Positions 29,057 to 39,289 are shown, counted from the first letter of the stretch. The stretch is 47,036 bases of DNA from Bacteroidota bacterium (GCA_005799025.1 SYHX01000051.1:1-47036); one strand, 5' to 3'. The notes: generated by a model from the sequence alone, not told the origin. Numbers and translations: made by a program.

Positions 29057-31501
29057 ATGAGTATGTACGAAGACGATTCCGAGTTTATTCCCATCATGTC
29101 CTTCAACGAGGACGAAGACGACTCCCTGGCCGAGTTATACCAACAACCTATTCCCATCCTACCCCTGCGCAATACGGTGCTCTTCCCGGGGGTGGTTATC
29201 CCTATCACTGTGGGAAGGGACAAATCCATCCGCTTGATCCGTGAAGCCAATAACAAAACCAAGACCATTGGGGTCATGTCCCAACGGGATACTTCGGTGG
29301 AAGACCCTGGGTCCGACGATTTGCATCCTATTGGAACCCTTGCCAAAATTCTCAAAATGTTGCGCATGCCCGATGGCAATACCACCGTGATTATTCAAGG
29401 CCGTCAACGGTTTGAGCTAAAGGAGGTCGTCAAAACAGAACCCTACCTCAAGGCCATCCTGACGCCAAACCCGGATGTCTTGCCTGATAGGAAAAACAAA
29501 GAATTCAATGCCTTGATTTCAACCATCAAGGATTTGGCCCTGCAAATTATCCAGCTCTCCCCCAACATTCCCAGCGAAGCGGCCTTGGCTCTTCGTAACA
29601 TAGAAAGCCCCACTTTTCTGGTCAATTTTATAGCCAGTAATCTGAATATTGAAGTTGGGGAAAAACAAACCCTCTTGGAAATTCACAATCTGCATGAACG
29701 ATCAACCAAGGTACTGGAATATCTGCACAAGGAGCTCCAGCTTTTGGAACTCAAAAATCAAATCCAGTCCAAAGTCAAGACCGATTTAGACAAACAGCAG
29801 CGGGAGTATTTTTTGCATCAACAACTCAAAACCATTCAAGAAGAATTAGGGGGAGCGACCCCCGATTTGGAGGTTCAAAACCTCAAAGAGCGGGCCAAAT
29901 CCAAAAAATGGAACGAGGCAACCCGTAAGCATTTTGAAAAAGAGGTAGACAAATTGCTGCGCATGAATCCAGCCGCCGCTGATTACAGCGTTGTTCTGAA
30001 TTACGTTGAACTTCTGCTGGAACTGCCTTGGGATACGGTCACCAAAGACCGCTTTGATTTGAAACGGGCTCAGAAAATTTTGGATAACGACCATTACGGG
30101 CTCGAAAAAATCAAAGACCGCATCCTGGAATACCTCGCAGTGCTCAAACTCAAATCCAACATGAAGGCCCCTATTCTCCTTTTGGTGGGACCGCCCGGGG
30201 TAGGCAAAACATCACTGGGTAAAAGCATCGCCAGGGCGTTAGGTCGTGAATACGTCCGCATGAGTCTTGGAGGGGTTCACGATGAAGCGACTATTCGAGG
30301 TCATCGCCGAACCTATATCGGAGCCATGCCGGGCCGTATCATCCAGAGTATCAAAAAGGCTGGTTGCTCCAATCCTGTCATGGTGCTGGACGAAATTGAT
30401 AAGGTAGGACAAGATTATCGTGGAGACGTTTCATCAGCTCTGCTCGAAGTCTTGGACCCAGAACAAAACAACGCTTTCTTTGACCATTACCTGGAATTAG
30501 ATTACGACCTCAGCAAGGTTCTTTTTATTGCAACAGCCAACAGCCTCGCCCCCATACAACCCGCTTTGTTGGATCGTATGGAAATTATCGAAATCAACGG
30601 TTACACCCTCGAAGAGAAAACCGAAATCGCACGCAAGTATCTAATACCCAAACAACTGGAAGCTCACGGCTTGGACCGCCACGATTTGCGTATCCCCTCT
30701 GCCATGATTCGGCATCTCATCGAAGCCTATACCCGGGAATCGGGGGTGCGTTCCTTGGACAAAAAAATTGCATCCCTTGTTCGGGGTTACGCCAAACTCA
30801 AAGCCTTGGAGGAACCATACGATGTCCAAGTGGACCAAGAGAGTAGCTCCCGCATTTTGGGGGTTCGTCAATTTGAACCTGAACTCTACGAAAATAACCA
30901 CCATGCGGGTGTTGTTACGGGATTGGCCTGGACCTCATCAGGTGGGGATATTTTGTATATCGAGAGCAGTCTAAGTCAGGGCAAAGGAAGGATTAATATC
31001 ACAGGTAATTTGGGAGATGTGATGAAAGAATCGGCCAGCATTGCGATGGCTTATATCCGTTCGCATGCCGTCGATTGGAATATCAAGCCCGAACTCTTTG
31101 AGCATTCGGATATTCATATCCACGTTCCTGAAGGGGCTACCCCCAAAGACGGACCATCCGCCGGGATCACCATGCTGACTTCCCTGTTGTCCACTTATAC
31201 GCAGCGAAAAATTCGCAAAAAGCTGGCCATGACGGGAGAAATTACCCTCCGGGGAAAAGTTCTCCCCGTTGGCGGGATTAAAGAAAAGATTTTGGCGGCC
31301 AAGAGGGCGGGGATTTCGGAGATTATTCTTTGCAAAGGCAACCGCAAGGACGTCGAAGAGATCAAGCAAACCTACCTTTCGGAAATGACCTTTCATTACG
31401 TGGATCGAATGGAGGAAGTTGTTTCTTTGGCCTTGCTCAAAGAAACCATCCCCAACCGCAAAGACTATTCCCAGTTTTACCAAAACACGACCCAAGCCTA
31501 G
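29057..31501 (+). CDS. lon: Endopeptidase La (Lon protease)
   Basis: [92 protein letters not shown]. Confidence 0.97.
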   Translation: MSMYEDDSEFIPIMSFNEDEDDSLAELYQQPIPILPLRNTVLFPGVVIPITVGRDKSIRLIREANNKTKTIGVMSQRDTSVEDPGSDDLHPIGTLAKILKMLRMPDGNTTVIIQGRQRFELKEVVKTEPYLKAILTPNPDVLPDRKNKEFNALISTIKDLALQIIQLSPNIPSEAALALRNIESPTFLVNFIASNLNIEVGEKQTLLEIHNLHERSTKVLEYLHKELQLLELKNQIQSKVKTDLDKQQREYFLHQQLKTIQEELGGATPDLEVQNLKERAKSKKWNEATRKHFEKEVDKLLRMNPAAADYSVVLNYVELLLELPWDTVTKDRFDLKRAQKILDNDHYGLEKIKDRILEYLAVLKLKSNMKAPILLLVGPPGVGKTSLGKSIARALGREYVRMSLGGVHDEATIRGHRRTYIGAMPGRIIQSIKKAGCSNPVMVLDEIDKVGQDYRGDVSSALLEVLDPEQNNAFFDHYLELDYDLSKVLFIATANSLAPIQPALLDRMEIIEINGYTLEEKTEIARKYLIPKQLEAHGLDRHDLRIPSAMIRHLIEAYTRESGVRSLDKKIASLVRGYAKLKALEEPYDVQVDQESSSRILGVRQFEPELYENNHHAGVVTGLAWTSSGGDILYIESSLSQGKGRINITGNLGDVMKESASIAMAYIRSHAVDWNIKPELFEHSDIHIHVPEGATPKDGPSAGITMLTSLLSTYTQRKIRKKLAMTGEITLRGKVLPVGGIKEKILAAKRAGISEIILCKGNRKDVEEIKQTYLSEMTFHYVDRMEEVVSLALLKETIPNRKDYSQFYQNTTQA

Positions 31502-32428
31502 GTGAAGGGATTAGTCCTTGAATCCCACGGTCGGCGGGTAACCGTTCGCTTAAAATCGGGCGATCAAGGCAAGGTACAAGCCACTTTACGCGGCAAAATT
31601 CGTCTGCAAAATCTCAAATCCACTAATCCGGTTTGTTGCGGTGATGTGGTGGACTTGTGTTATCAACCGATTACCGGGGACTGGACATTAGAAGGCGTCG
31701 AAGAGCGGCGGAACCATATGGTGCGAAAGGCGACTAACCTGTCTAAACAAACCCATGCACTGGCCGCTAACTTGGATTGTGTTTGGGTGGTCTGTTCCTT
31801 GTTTGAGCCCAAGTTTTCAGGCGGATTCGTAGACCGAATCGCCTTGTCGGCAGCGGCTTTTGACATTCCCTGTCGTGTGATCCTCAATAAATCTGACCGG
31901 TGGAATGAGGAGGCAAGGTCTGTGGCCGAACATTGGCGGGAGGTCTATGCCGCTGCTGGTATAGAGATCTGGTTTAGCTCAGCCTTGAATGGAGACGGTG
32001 TAGCGGAATTGGCCCTTGCCATGAACAAAGGCACCCAACTTTTGACTGGGTATTCGGGTGCTGGCAAAAGCAGCCTAATTAATGCCCTCTTTCCGGGCCT
32101 ACAAGCAGCGACCGGCGCCATTTCTGAATTCAGCGGTAAAGGGACGCATACCACCACCACTGCCACCCTCTACGAAACAGGAACCCAAGCCGCTGTTATC
32201 GACAGCCCGGGTATCAAAGAATGGGGGATTTTGGATTTGGAACCCTACGAAATTGCTTATCACTTTCCCGAAATTCGGAAACATTCTCCCCGCTGTCATT
32301 ACCCAAATTGCAGCCATACCCATGAACCAAATTGCGCAGTACAGGAAGCGGTTCAAGAACAACGAATCTACCAAGAACGTTTTGTCTCCTACCTCAGCAT
32401 TTTGGCTAACGAGGATCAATACAACTAA
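31502..32428 (+). CDS. rsgA: Ribosome small subunit-dependent GTPase A
   Basis: LNKSDRW, GYSGAGKSSLINALFPG, KGTHTTT, DSPGIKEWG, CHYPNCSHTHEPNC (zinc motif); GTG start abutting the lon stop. Confidence 0.94.
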   Translation: MKGLVLESHGRRVTVRLKSGDQGKVQATLRGKIRLQNLKSTNPVCCGDVVDLCYQPITGDWTLEGVEERRNHMVRKATNLSKQTHALAANLDCVWVVCSLFEPKFSGGFVDRIALSAAAFDIPCRVILNKSDRWNEEARSVAEHWREVYAAAGIEIWFSSALNGDGVAELALAMNKGTQLLTGYSGAGKSSLINALFPGLQAATGAISEFSGKGTHTTTTATLYETGTQAAVIDSPGIKEWGILDLEPYEIAYHFPEIRKHSPRCHYPNCSHTHEPNCAVQEAVQEQRIYQERFVSYLSILANEDQYN

Positions 32429-32433
32429 ACCCC

Positions 32434-32925
32434 ATGCGCTTGTTGTTACAAAGGGTGCGTCACGCCCAAGTTCAGATCGCAGATCAAACCCATGCCTCCA
32501 TAGGCCCTGGCCTTTTGGCCTTAGTGGGTATCGCTCCAGAAGATACCAGCGAGGATATCCAATACTTGGTCGGGAAGATGCTTAGGCTTCGCATTTTTGG
32601 TGATGAAGAAGGTCGGATGAACCTTTCGGTTCAGGATATTGATGGCGAATGCCTGGTGGTCTCCCAATTTACCCTCATGGCCGATACTGCCAAAGGCAAC
32701 CGCCCTGGTTACACTAAAGCCGCACCTCCCAGCATAGCCGAACCCTTGTATCAAGAATTTCTCGCGATCTGCCGAGAGGCCTTGCCCAATCGAATTCATG
32801 CCGGGGTCTTTGGAGCCGATATGCAAATCACATTACTAAACGACGGACCGGTTACCATCGCCATGGATAGTCGCTCAAGCATCTCAGAAAATCCCGCCAA
32901 TCCCATAATATCCAATAGACGATAA
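32434..32925 (+). CDS. dtd: D-aminoacyl-tRNA deacylase
   Basis: MRLLLQRVRHAQVQI, SQFTLMADTAKGNRPGYTKAA, NDGPVTIAMDS. Confidence 0.93.
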   Translation: MRLLLQRVRHAQVQIADQTHASIGPGLLALVGIAPEDTSEDIQYLVGKMLRLRIFGDEEGRMNLSVQDIDGECLVVSQFTLMADTAKGNRPGYTKAAPPSIAEPLYQEFLAICREALPNRIHAGVFGADMQITLLNDGPVTIAMDSRSSISENPANPIISNRR

Positions 32926-32948
32926 CATTGAATACGATAAATCTTCCT

Positions 32949-33314
32949 ATGGACAAACCCAGCCCTAACCTCTTTACTGACCCTCAAGGTCTGCAAAACG
33001 CCCAAAACCTGATCCATTCTTGGATACTTACGTACGGAGTTCGGTATTTTGACCCTTTGACCAACAACGCGATCCTCATGGAAGAAGTCGGTGAATTGGC
33101 ACGAATAATGGCCCGGACTTACGGTGAGCAATCCTTCAAGGATGGGGAATCAGCAGAACAATTGGGGCCAGAAATGGCGGATGTATTATGGATTTTGCTT
33201 TGCCTCGCCAACCAATGCGGGATTGATCTTGAACAAGAATTGCAATGTAGCCTCGCCAAGAAAACAACCCGGGATCAGCAGCGACACCGCAATAACCCCA
33301 AGCTGCAACCTTAA
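32949..33314 (+). CDS. MazG-like nucleotide pyrophosphohydrolase
   Basis: ILMEEVGELARIMARTYGEQ and LGPEMADVLWILLCLANQCGIDLE; small all-alpha NTP-PPase pattern. Confidence 0.85.
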   Translation: MDKPSPNLFTDPQGLQNAQNLIHSWILTYGVRYFDPLTNNAILMEEVGELARIMARTYGEQSFKDGESAEQLGPEMADVLWILLCLANQCGIDLEQELQCSLAKKTTRDQQRHRNNPKLQP

Positions 33315-34087
33315 GTCCCCAAGACCAAGTCTTCGCCCACCAAGCGACCAAAAACAGGGCAAGCATTCAGCTCCGCACAAAAAACTATATCCTTCTCTAA
33401 GCCTGCCGAGGCCAATCGTTGATAATGCGAGGATAAGCGCATAGCCGACTGCAGGTCATGCCGGTGTTGTTGCCACAACGAACGCGCGGCTTGTACCCGG
33501 TCATCTTGAGCTTTGTACACCAAGGCGCCGTTAGAGGGTAAATCTTGGGAATCGGAATTTATCCAGGAACACAGGCCCTCGGCCAATGCACCGGCTAGCA
33601 GAGTATCTTCCCAAGAAAATTTGCCTTGCCAACCCGAACACAGGAGTACGGTAGGACGGGGTTGCCTCAAGAGCTCCAACATCAAAGCATCCAACCCCAA
33701 AAAAGAACCCGCCAAAATCTCCGAGGCTCCAGCCTTCTTTGCAGCCCATAAGGCCCGTGTTCCGTTGGTGGTGGTCAACGCCACCTTGCTTCCTCGAAAA
33801 CGGGATTCACAAAAAACCAAAGGGGAATTCCCCACTTCAAAACCTGGAGCCCGCAGGCCTCCACGTTCAGCAGCTGGAATAAAACCCTGATCCGCCAAGG
33901 CAAGGCTTTCTTCGGTAGTCAAAACTGGCCGAAAACATGTTATACCAGCGTGAAGACCCGCACAAATAGCCGAAGTTGCGCGCAATACGTCCAAGACTAC
34001 GGCACGAAAGCCTTCAGCGCTAGTTTCGCCCAATTCTTCGGGGGTGAATACCACCTGCAACGGAATCCCCCCATGGTAGCTCTCCAT
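33311..34087 (-). CDS. comB: 2-phosphosulfolactate phosphatase (ComB) family protein
   Basis: VVLDVLRATSAICAGLHAG, TTEESLALA, ERGG, LTTTNGTRAL, CSGWQGKFSWEDTLLAGAL. Confidence 0.85.
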   Translation of the reverse strand: MESYHGGIPLQVVFTPEELGETSAEGFRAVVLDVLRATSAICAGLHAGITCFRPVLTTEESLALADQGFIPAAERGGLRAPGFEVGNSPLVFCESRFRGSKVALTTTNGTRALWAAKKAGASEILAGSFLGLDALMLELLRQPRPTVLLCSGWQGKFSWEDTLLAGALAEGLCSWINSDSQDLPSNGALVYKAQDDRVQAARSLWQQHRHDLQSAMRLSSHYQRLASAGLEKDIVFCAELNACPVFGRLVGEDLVLGT

Positions 34088-34104
34088 CGTCCGTCCTGTT
34101 TACC

Positions 34105-35202
34105 TCAAAGAAATGGCGGACGAACCAAGCATGCCCCCATAAGCCTATCCCGTATTTGAATCTTCACCAATTGTCCCTTTTCCGCATAAGCAGAATCTAT
34201 ATACCCCATTCCGATCAAATGCCCTGTGGATATGGACTCCGAGCCAGAGGTTACCTTACCAATCGGCTCATCTGCCTCATTACAAATTAGATACCCTTTC
34301 CTTGGTATTCCTCTCTCTTCCATCACGAAACCCATTAATTTACGCTTTGGGCCATCTGTCTTTTGTTGCAACAAATATTCTCGGTCGATAAAGTCTTTTT
34401 TGAAGGAAGTAATCCATGATAGACCCGCTTCAATTGGGGAAGTTTCCTCGTCAATATCGTTGCCGTAGAGGCAGAACCCCATTTCCAAACGAAGCGTATC
34501 CCTGCAACCCAACCCGCAAGGAACCAAACCATGCGGCACACCGGTCTTCATTAGCGCATTCCACAAGATGTGGGCTTGCTCCGAAGACACATACAATTCA
34601 AAGCCTCCGGCTCCGGTATATCCAGTGGCCGAAACCAGAACGGAACCTACACCGGCCACCGTAGCATGGGCAAAATGATAATACGCTAGACCGGACAAAT
34701 CTGTATCGCAAAGGGGTTGCAAAATTTCTAAGGCAAGAGGTCCTTGCAGGGCCAGTAGTGCAGTGGATTTAGAGCGGTCTTCCATTACCACACTTAGGTC
34801 CGATGGAAGATGTTGACTCAGCCATTCCCAGTCTTTGCGAAGATTTCCGGCATTAACCACCAGCATATAGGATTCAGGGGCGAGCTTGTATACCAACAAA
34901 TCATCCACCAAGCCTCCCTTGCCGTTGGGCATGCAGGAATACTGTACCCGGCCTGGAAACAAAGAAGCGACGTGATTGGAGGTCATTAACTCAAGAAAAG
35001 CGAGAGCTCCGGGGCCGCTCACCATAAATTCCCCCATATGCGACACATCAAAGAGACCGCAGGCTGAACGTACAGCCAAATGTTCTGCCTTGATACCGCT
35101 GTAGCTAACCGGCATTTCAAAGCCAGCGAAGGGGACCATCTTGGCTTGAAGTGCCAAATGGGAGGCATGGAGTGGGGTCTTGAGAATTAGATCAGTTTGC
35201 AT
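34105..35202 (-). CDS. gcvT: Glycine cleavage system aminomethyltransferase
   Basis: [65 protein letters not shown]. Confidence 0.94.
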   Translation of the reverse strand: MQTDLILKTPLHASHLALQAKMVPFAGFEMPVSYSGIKAEHLAVRSACGLFDVSHMGEFMVSGPGALAFLELMTSNHVASLFPGRVQYSCMPNGKGGLVDDLLVYKLAPESYMLVVNAGNLRKDWEWLSQHLPSDLSVVMEDRSKSTALLALQGPLALEILQPLCDTDLSGLAYYHFAHATVAGVGSVLVSATGYTGAGGFELYVSSEQAHILWNALMKTGVPHGLVPCGLGCRDTLRLEMGFCLYGNDIDEETSPIEAGLSWITSFKKDFIDREYLLQQKTDGPKRKLMGFVMEERGIPRKGYLICNEADEPIGKVTSGSESISTGHLIGMGYIDSAYAEKGQLVKIQIRDRLMGACLVRPPFL

Positions 35203-35252
35203 CATGTTGGGGGATAGCGGTCAACAAATTAGCCTCAAAAGTACATTCAAGA

Positions 35253-35266
35253 CAAACTTATCTTTG
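35253..35266. promoter_or_regulatory. Overlapping divergent TAnnTTTG elements (gcvT/lpxD-like)
   Basis: CAAACTTATCTTTG contains TAAGTTTG on minus (35253-35260) and TATCTTTG on plus (35259-35266). Confidence 0.4.
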
Positions 35267-35285
35267 GAAGCAAAATCCTGAAAGT

Positions 35286-36236
35286 ATGCATTTAGCAGAA
35301 CCCCTTGCTTTACCCCCATTAGCAGCCGATTTTGGCCTCGAAATCATCGGGGATTCCGCTCTAATGATCCACGGTATTAACGAAATCCACAAGGTGGTCC
35401 CAGGTGATTTGACCTACTGCGATCATCCCAAATATTATCCCAAGGCCCTGGTCTCCCAAGCCACCGTCATTCTAATCAATGCACGGATGGACTGCCCAAT
35501 GGGGAAATGCCTTTTGTTATGCGAGAGTCCATTTGATACCTATAATGCCTTAATAAGGCGGTACAGACCCTTTACCAATCCTATGGGATCCCGATATCAT
35601 GCAGGTCATGACGTGGAAATTGGCGAGGACACCGTGCTCATGAACGGTGTTGTCTTGGGGGATCGGGTTCGCATTGGGAAAGACTGCGTGATTCACCCCA
35701 ACGTGGTCATCTACTCCGATACGGTTATCGGCGATCATGTGGTCATCCATGCAGGATCCGTTATTGGCGCTGACGCCTTTTATTACAAAAAACGTCCGGA
35801 AGGTCACTTCGATAGGCTATTGAGTTGCGGCCGGGTTGTCATTCATGATAAGGTCGAAATAGGTGCCGCTTGCACCATCGACAAAGGGGTTTCAGGTGAT
35901 ACTATCCTTGGTGAGGGAAGCAAATTAGACAACCAGGTCCACTTAGGTCACGGGGTCGTTGTGGGAAAAAACTGCCTTATTGCCGCACAGGTCGGAATTG
36001 GCGGCAAAACCCGTATTGCCGACGGGGTTTGCCTATGGGGTCAGGTTGGGGTCCAAAAAGACATCGACATCGGCACAGGGGCCAACGTACTCGGCCAATC
36101 CGGGGTTACCAAATCCATTCCCGGTGGACAAACCTATTTTGGAACACCCGCAAGAGAAGTCCGCGAGGTTCACAGAGAAACCATTAATCTAAGGCGTCTT
36201 TTGGACCTCAAGGAAGGAAAAGAATCGACCGAATAA
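35286..36236 (+). CDS. LpxD-like UDP-3-O-acylglucosamine N-acyltransferase (left-handed beta-helix)
   Basis: VVPGDLTYCDHPKYYPKAL N-domain, hexapeptide repeats, GADAFYYKKRPEGHFDRL, IDKGVSGDTILGEGSKLDNQVHLGH. Confidence 0.87.
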   Translation: MHLAEPLALPPLAADFGLEIIGDSALMIHGINEIHKVVPGDLTYCDHPKYYPKALVSQATVILINARMDCPMGKCLLLCESPFDTYNALIRRYRPFTNPMGSRYHAGHDVEIGEDTVLMNGVVLGDRVRIGKDCVIHPNVVIYSDTVIGDHVVIHAGSVIGADAFYYKKRPEGHFDRLLSCGRVVIHDKVEIGAACTIDKGVSGDTILGEGSKLDNQVHLGHGVVVGKNCLIAAQVGIGGKTRIADGVCLWGQVGVQKDIDIGTGANVLGQSGVTKSIPGGQTYFGTPAREVREVHRETINLRRLLDLKEGKESTE

Positions 36237-36242
36237 TTTTAG

Positions 36243-36902
36243 TCACGAATTATCAAAGAGGGTACTGGCCTGATCTTGGTCGCGCAATCGAAAACTCAAA
36301 CGATGCAAGGAGGAAGGACCCCATTGTTGCAGAGCGATGCGATGATCCTCGGTAGGGTATCCTTTGTTACGATTCCATTGGTATCGAGGGTGTTCCTGAT
36401 GGGCCTCCAGCATGAGGGCATCCCGGTGGGTTTTGGCTAAAATTCCTGCGGCGGCAACACTGCAAAATCGACCATCGCCTTTGATTTCGCAACGGTAAGG
36501 AACCTTGCGCCATGGAACAAAACGATTCCCGTCCACAAGGATGATTCGTGGTTTTGCGGTTAGCTCATCGAGGGCTCGGTGCATGGCTTGAATGCTGGCT
36601 TGCAGAATATTCATTTGATCAATTTCCTCTGGGCTGCACCAACCCAATGCCCATGCCAAGGCGCCATCACGGATCTGATCGGCCATGGCTTCGCGCCGCC
36701 TTTGGTTAAGCTTCTTGGAGTCCCGTAACATGGACCAATCTTTGGAGGGATTCAAAATTACTGCCGCGGCAACCACGGGTCCAGCAAGGCAACCACGGCC
36801 CGCTTCATCGCATCCGGCTTCTCCGGGTTCCGGCACGATATAGCCGTTCACCTCGAACAATTTCGTCTCCTCCATCATCTGCTCTCCAGGTATTCTTGTC
36901 AC
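36243..36902 (-). CDS. rnhB: Ribonuclease HII
   Basis: GCDEAGRGCLAGPVVAAAVIL, LRDSKKLNQRRRE, KGDGRFCSVAAAGILAKTHRD. The true start may lie downstream of 36902. Confidence 0.93.
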   Translation of the reverse strand: MTRIPGEQMMEETKLFEVNGYIVPEPGEAGCDEAGRGCLAGPVVAAAVILNPSKDWSMLRDSKKLNQRRREAMADQIRDGALAWALGWCSPEEIDQMNILQASIQAMHRALDELTAKPRIILVDGNRFVPWRKVPYRCEIKGDGRFCSVAAAGILAKTHRDALMLEAHQEHPRYQWNRNKGYPTEDHRIALQQWGPSSLHRLSFRLRDQDQASTLFDNS

Positions 36903-37612
36903 AGGTCCCCTTGCAGTGGGCGCAAAAGTATTTCTTCAAAGACGGTCCTCGGTGAGGCTTGGTAAGCATGAAGAATGGCTTCAGCCACATCCTTGGGCGG
37001 CATAAGACGCTCTTCGGGCCAAGGGCTACCCGCCCATGAATCGGTGAAGACCGCTCCAGGCAACAGGGCTGAAACCGCAATGCCATCGCTCAACCATTCG
37101 GCCCTAAGCATTTTGGTCAAGCCTAACAAAGCGAATTTGCTTATGCAATACGATGCGCCTCCTGGGTAGGCCTTGAGGGAGGCCACCGAACACAAAGTGA
37201 AAACATAAGGCCTTGAAGATTTACGCAAAATTGAATGAAGAGCCCTGCTCAATTGGTAAGGGCTGTACACGTTCAGCGCCATGAGACCTTCCAATTGCTT
37301 GTCGGGGGCATTCAAGACGGTGTCCGAAACAAAAGCACCTGCATTATGCACCAACATATCCACCTTGGTAGCGCGACTAAGGACGAATTGCGCCATAGCA
37401 TCGCATCCTTCCGGGGTAGATAAATCGGCGCTGAGGTATTGAACCTTATGGCAAAGGGCCAGCCAAGGCAATTGTTCTACCTCAGATCGGCCGCAACAAA
37501 AGACTTCCCAGCCTAATCCATCCAAAAGCTGAACCACCGCTAGGCCTATTCCCCGGCTGGCGCCGGTAACGACCGCAATTTGATTAAGGCTGGCTTCAAC
37601 TTTGGTAGGCAT
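36899..37612 (-). CDS. SDR family oxidoreductase
   Basis: AVVTGASRGIGLAVV, HNAG, CSVASLKAYPGGASYCISK (intact S-x12-YxxxK). Confidence 0.9.
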   Translation of the reverse strand: MPTKVEASLNQIAVVTGASRGIGLAVVQLLDGLGWEVFCCGRSEVEQLPWLALCHKVQYLSADLSTPEGCDAMAQFVLSRATKVDMLVHNAGAFVSDTVLNAPDKQLEGLMALNVYSPYQLSRALHSILRKSSRPYVFTLCSVASLKAYPGGASYCISKFALLGLTKMLRAEWLSDGIAVSALLPGAVFTDSWAGSPWPEERLMPPKDVAEAILHAYQASPRTVFEEILLRPLQGDL

Positions 37613-37634
37613 AGCTGGGTGGTTACGTGCTTGG

Positions 37635-37649
37635 TTTCGAAATTCGAAA
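37635..37649. promoter_or_regulatory. 15-bp palindrome, candidate operator
   Basis: TTTCGAA-A-TTCGAAA in the divergent SDR/mlaE intergenic region. Confidence 0.45.
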
Positions 37650-37661
37650 GTGTTGACTTTT

Positions 37662-37669
37662 CAAATGTA
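37662..37669 (-). promoter_or_regulatory. Candidate -7 element (TACATTTG) for the SDR gene at 36899
   Basis: Exact TAnnTTTG on the minus strand, about 50 bp upstream of the SDR start. Confidence 0.35.
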
Positions 37670-37692
37670 TGCGCTACTATGGACAAACCATG

Positions 37693-37700
37693 TAAATTTG
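37693..37700 (+). promoter_or_regulatory. Candidate -7 element (TAAATTTG) for mlaE
   Basis: Exact TAnnTTTG, about 60 bp upstream of the mlaE ATG. Confidence 0.35.
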
Positions 37701-37761
37701 AAAGACAATTGCACTTGATTACCCTCTACCAAGGCCAGACGACCTCGCACCCCCCATCCTG

Positions 37762-38499
37762 ATGAATTTTTTTTACAATTTTGGACGATACCTGATGATG
37801 CTTCGTCTCATGCTCTGCAAGCCAGAGAATGGACGAATGTATTGGGAAGAAACGGTTCGGCAAATGTCCTCCATTGGCTTGGGTTCGGTTGGCATTGTGG
37901 CCTTCGTCGCGGTGTTCATGGGGGGGGTTTCCGCCGTCCAAACGGTGTATCAATTGGTAGCTCCTTACATTTCTCTAACCGTCGTGGGTTCAATCGTCAC
38001 CAATTCCAGCATACTCGAATTGGGCCCGTCGATTACCTCCTTGGTATTGGCCGGCAAAATTGGCTCCAACATTGCCTCCGAGCTCGGCTATATGCGAAGC
38101 TCGGAACAAATTGATGCCCTAGAAATTATGGGAGTCAATCCTGTGGCTTATTTGGTTGGACCCAAAATGGTCGCTTGCCTCACGATGATCCCTCTCCTTG
38201 TCATTACGTCCTTTTCCATGTCCATTCTTGGCGGCATGGTCATCTGTCAACTCACTGGCCTTATCACCTATGATCAATTTATCGAAGGAGCTAGATCGAG
38301 CTTCCTTCCCTATGATGTGTTTTTTGCAATGTGCAAGGCGGTCACCTTTGCTTTCTTCATTTCCTCCGTTTCGGCCTATCACGGGTTCCATGTCCAAGGC
38401 GGTGCCTTGGAAGTGGGCAGGGCATCGACCAAAGCCGTGGTATATTGTTGTGTATTGATCCTCCTTGGAGATTATATATTAGCTCAGTTGTTGTTATGA
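37762..38499 (+). CDS. mlaE: MlaE family ABC transporter permease
   Basis: GSVGIVAFVAVFMGGVSAVQ, LVLAGKIGSNIASELGYMRSSEQIDALEIMGVNPVAYLVGPKM. Confidence 0.93.
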   Translation: MNFFYNFGRYLMMLRLMLCKPENGRMYWEETVRQMSSIGLGSVGIVAFVAVFMGGVSAVQTVYQLVAPYISLTVVGSIVTNSSILELGPSITSLVLAGKIGSNIASELGYMRSSEQIDALEIMGVNPVAYLVGPKMVACLTMIPLLVITSFSMSILGGMVICQLTGLITYDQFIEGARSSFLPYDVFFAMCKAVTFAFFISSVSAYHGFHVQGGALEVGRASTKAVVYCCVLILLGDYILAQLLL

Positions 38500-38533
38500 T
38501 GGCAAGTCTTCTTGTAGACCTTATTCTTAAGAG

Positions 38534-39289
38534 ATGATCCGACTGCAAGGAATTTCCAAAAAATTCGGGGACAAAGCTGTCTTGGAAGATATCCATGCTA
38601 CTTTCCTTCCGGGCAAGGTGAACATGGTCATCGGTGCGAGCGGTAGTGGAAAATCGGTGCTTATGAAAACCATGGTGGGTTTGGTTAAGCCCGATGCAGG
38701 TCAATTGTTTTACCAAAACCTGGAATTAGGCGAAATGGACGTAGATCAACGGAACGAATTGCGTCAAAAAATTGGCATGTTGTTTCAATCCGCTGCTCTT
38801 TTTGATTCCCTTACAGTCTTGGATAATCTCCTCTTCCCTTTGAGGATGTTTAGGCCTGCCCCCAAAGCAGAAATGCAAGAACGAGTAGCCTATTGTTTGG
38901 AGCGGGTCGGCCTTGCAGGAACCGAAAATCTCTTTCCCTCTGAACTCAGCGGCGGCATGAAGAAACGTGTAGGAATCGCTCGCGCCATTGTTTTGGAGCC
39001 CCAATTTCTGTTCTGCGATGAACCCAATTCAGGATTGGACCCCAAAACTTCCATTCGCATTGACCACCTCATCCAGGATATCACCAATGAATTTCAAATC
39101 ACGACCATTGTGAATACCCATGATATGAATTCGGTCTTGGAATGCGGGGACCATATTGTATTCCTTTACAAAGGTCGCAAAACTTGGGAAGGCGATCGCA
39201 GGCTCATTCTGAATAGCGATAACGAGCCGCTGAATGAATTGGTATACGCTTCAAGGTTTTTGCAACAATTCCGCGAAAAAGCTTCGTAA
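38534..39289 (+). CDS. mlaF: ABC transporter ATP-binding protein, MlaF-like
   Basis: [57 protein letters not shown]. Confidence 0.92.
   Translation: MIRLQGISKKFGDKAVLEDIHATFLPGKVNMVIGASGSGKSVLMKTMVGLVKPDAGQLFYQNLELGEMDVDQRNELRQKIGMLFQSAALFDSLTVLDNLLFPLRMFRPAPKAEMQERVAYCLERVGLAGTENLFPSELSGGMKKRVGIARAIVLEPQFLFCDEPNSGLDPKTSIRIDHLIQDITNEFQITTIVNTHDMNSVLECGDHIVFLYKGRKTWEGDRRLILNSDNEPLNELVYASRFLQQFREKAS

Noticed and set aside
36899-37612. Second degenerate SDR
   Set aside because: Motif check shows an intact S-x12-YCISK triad.
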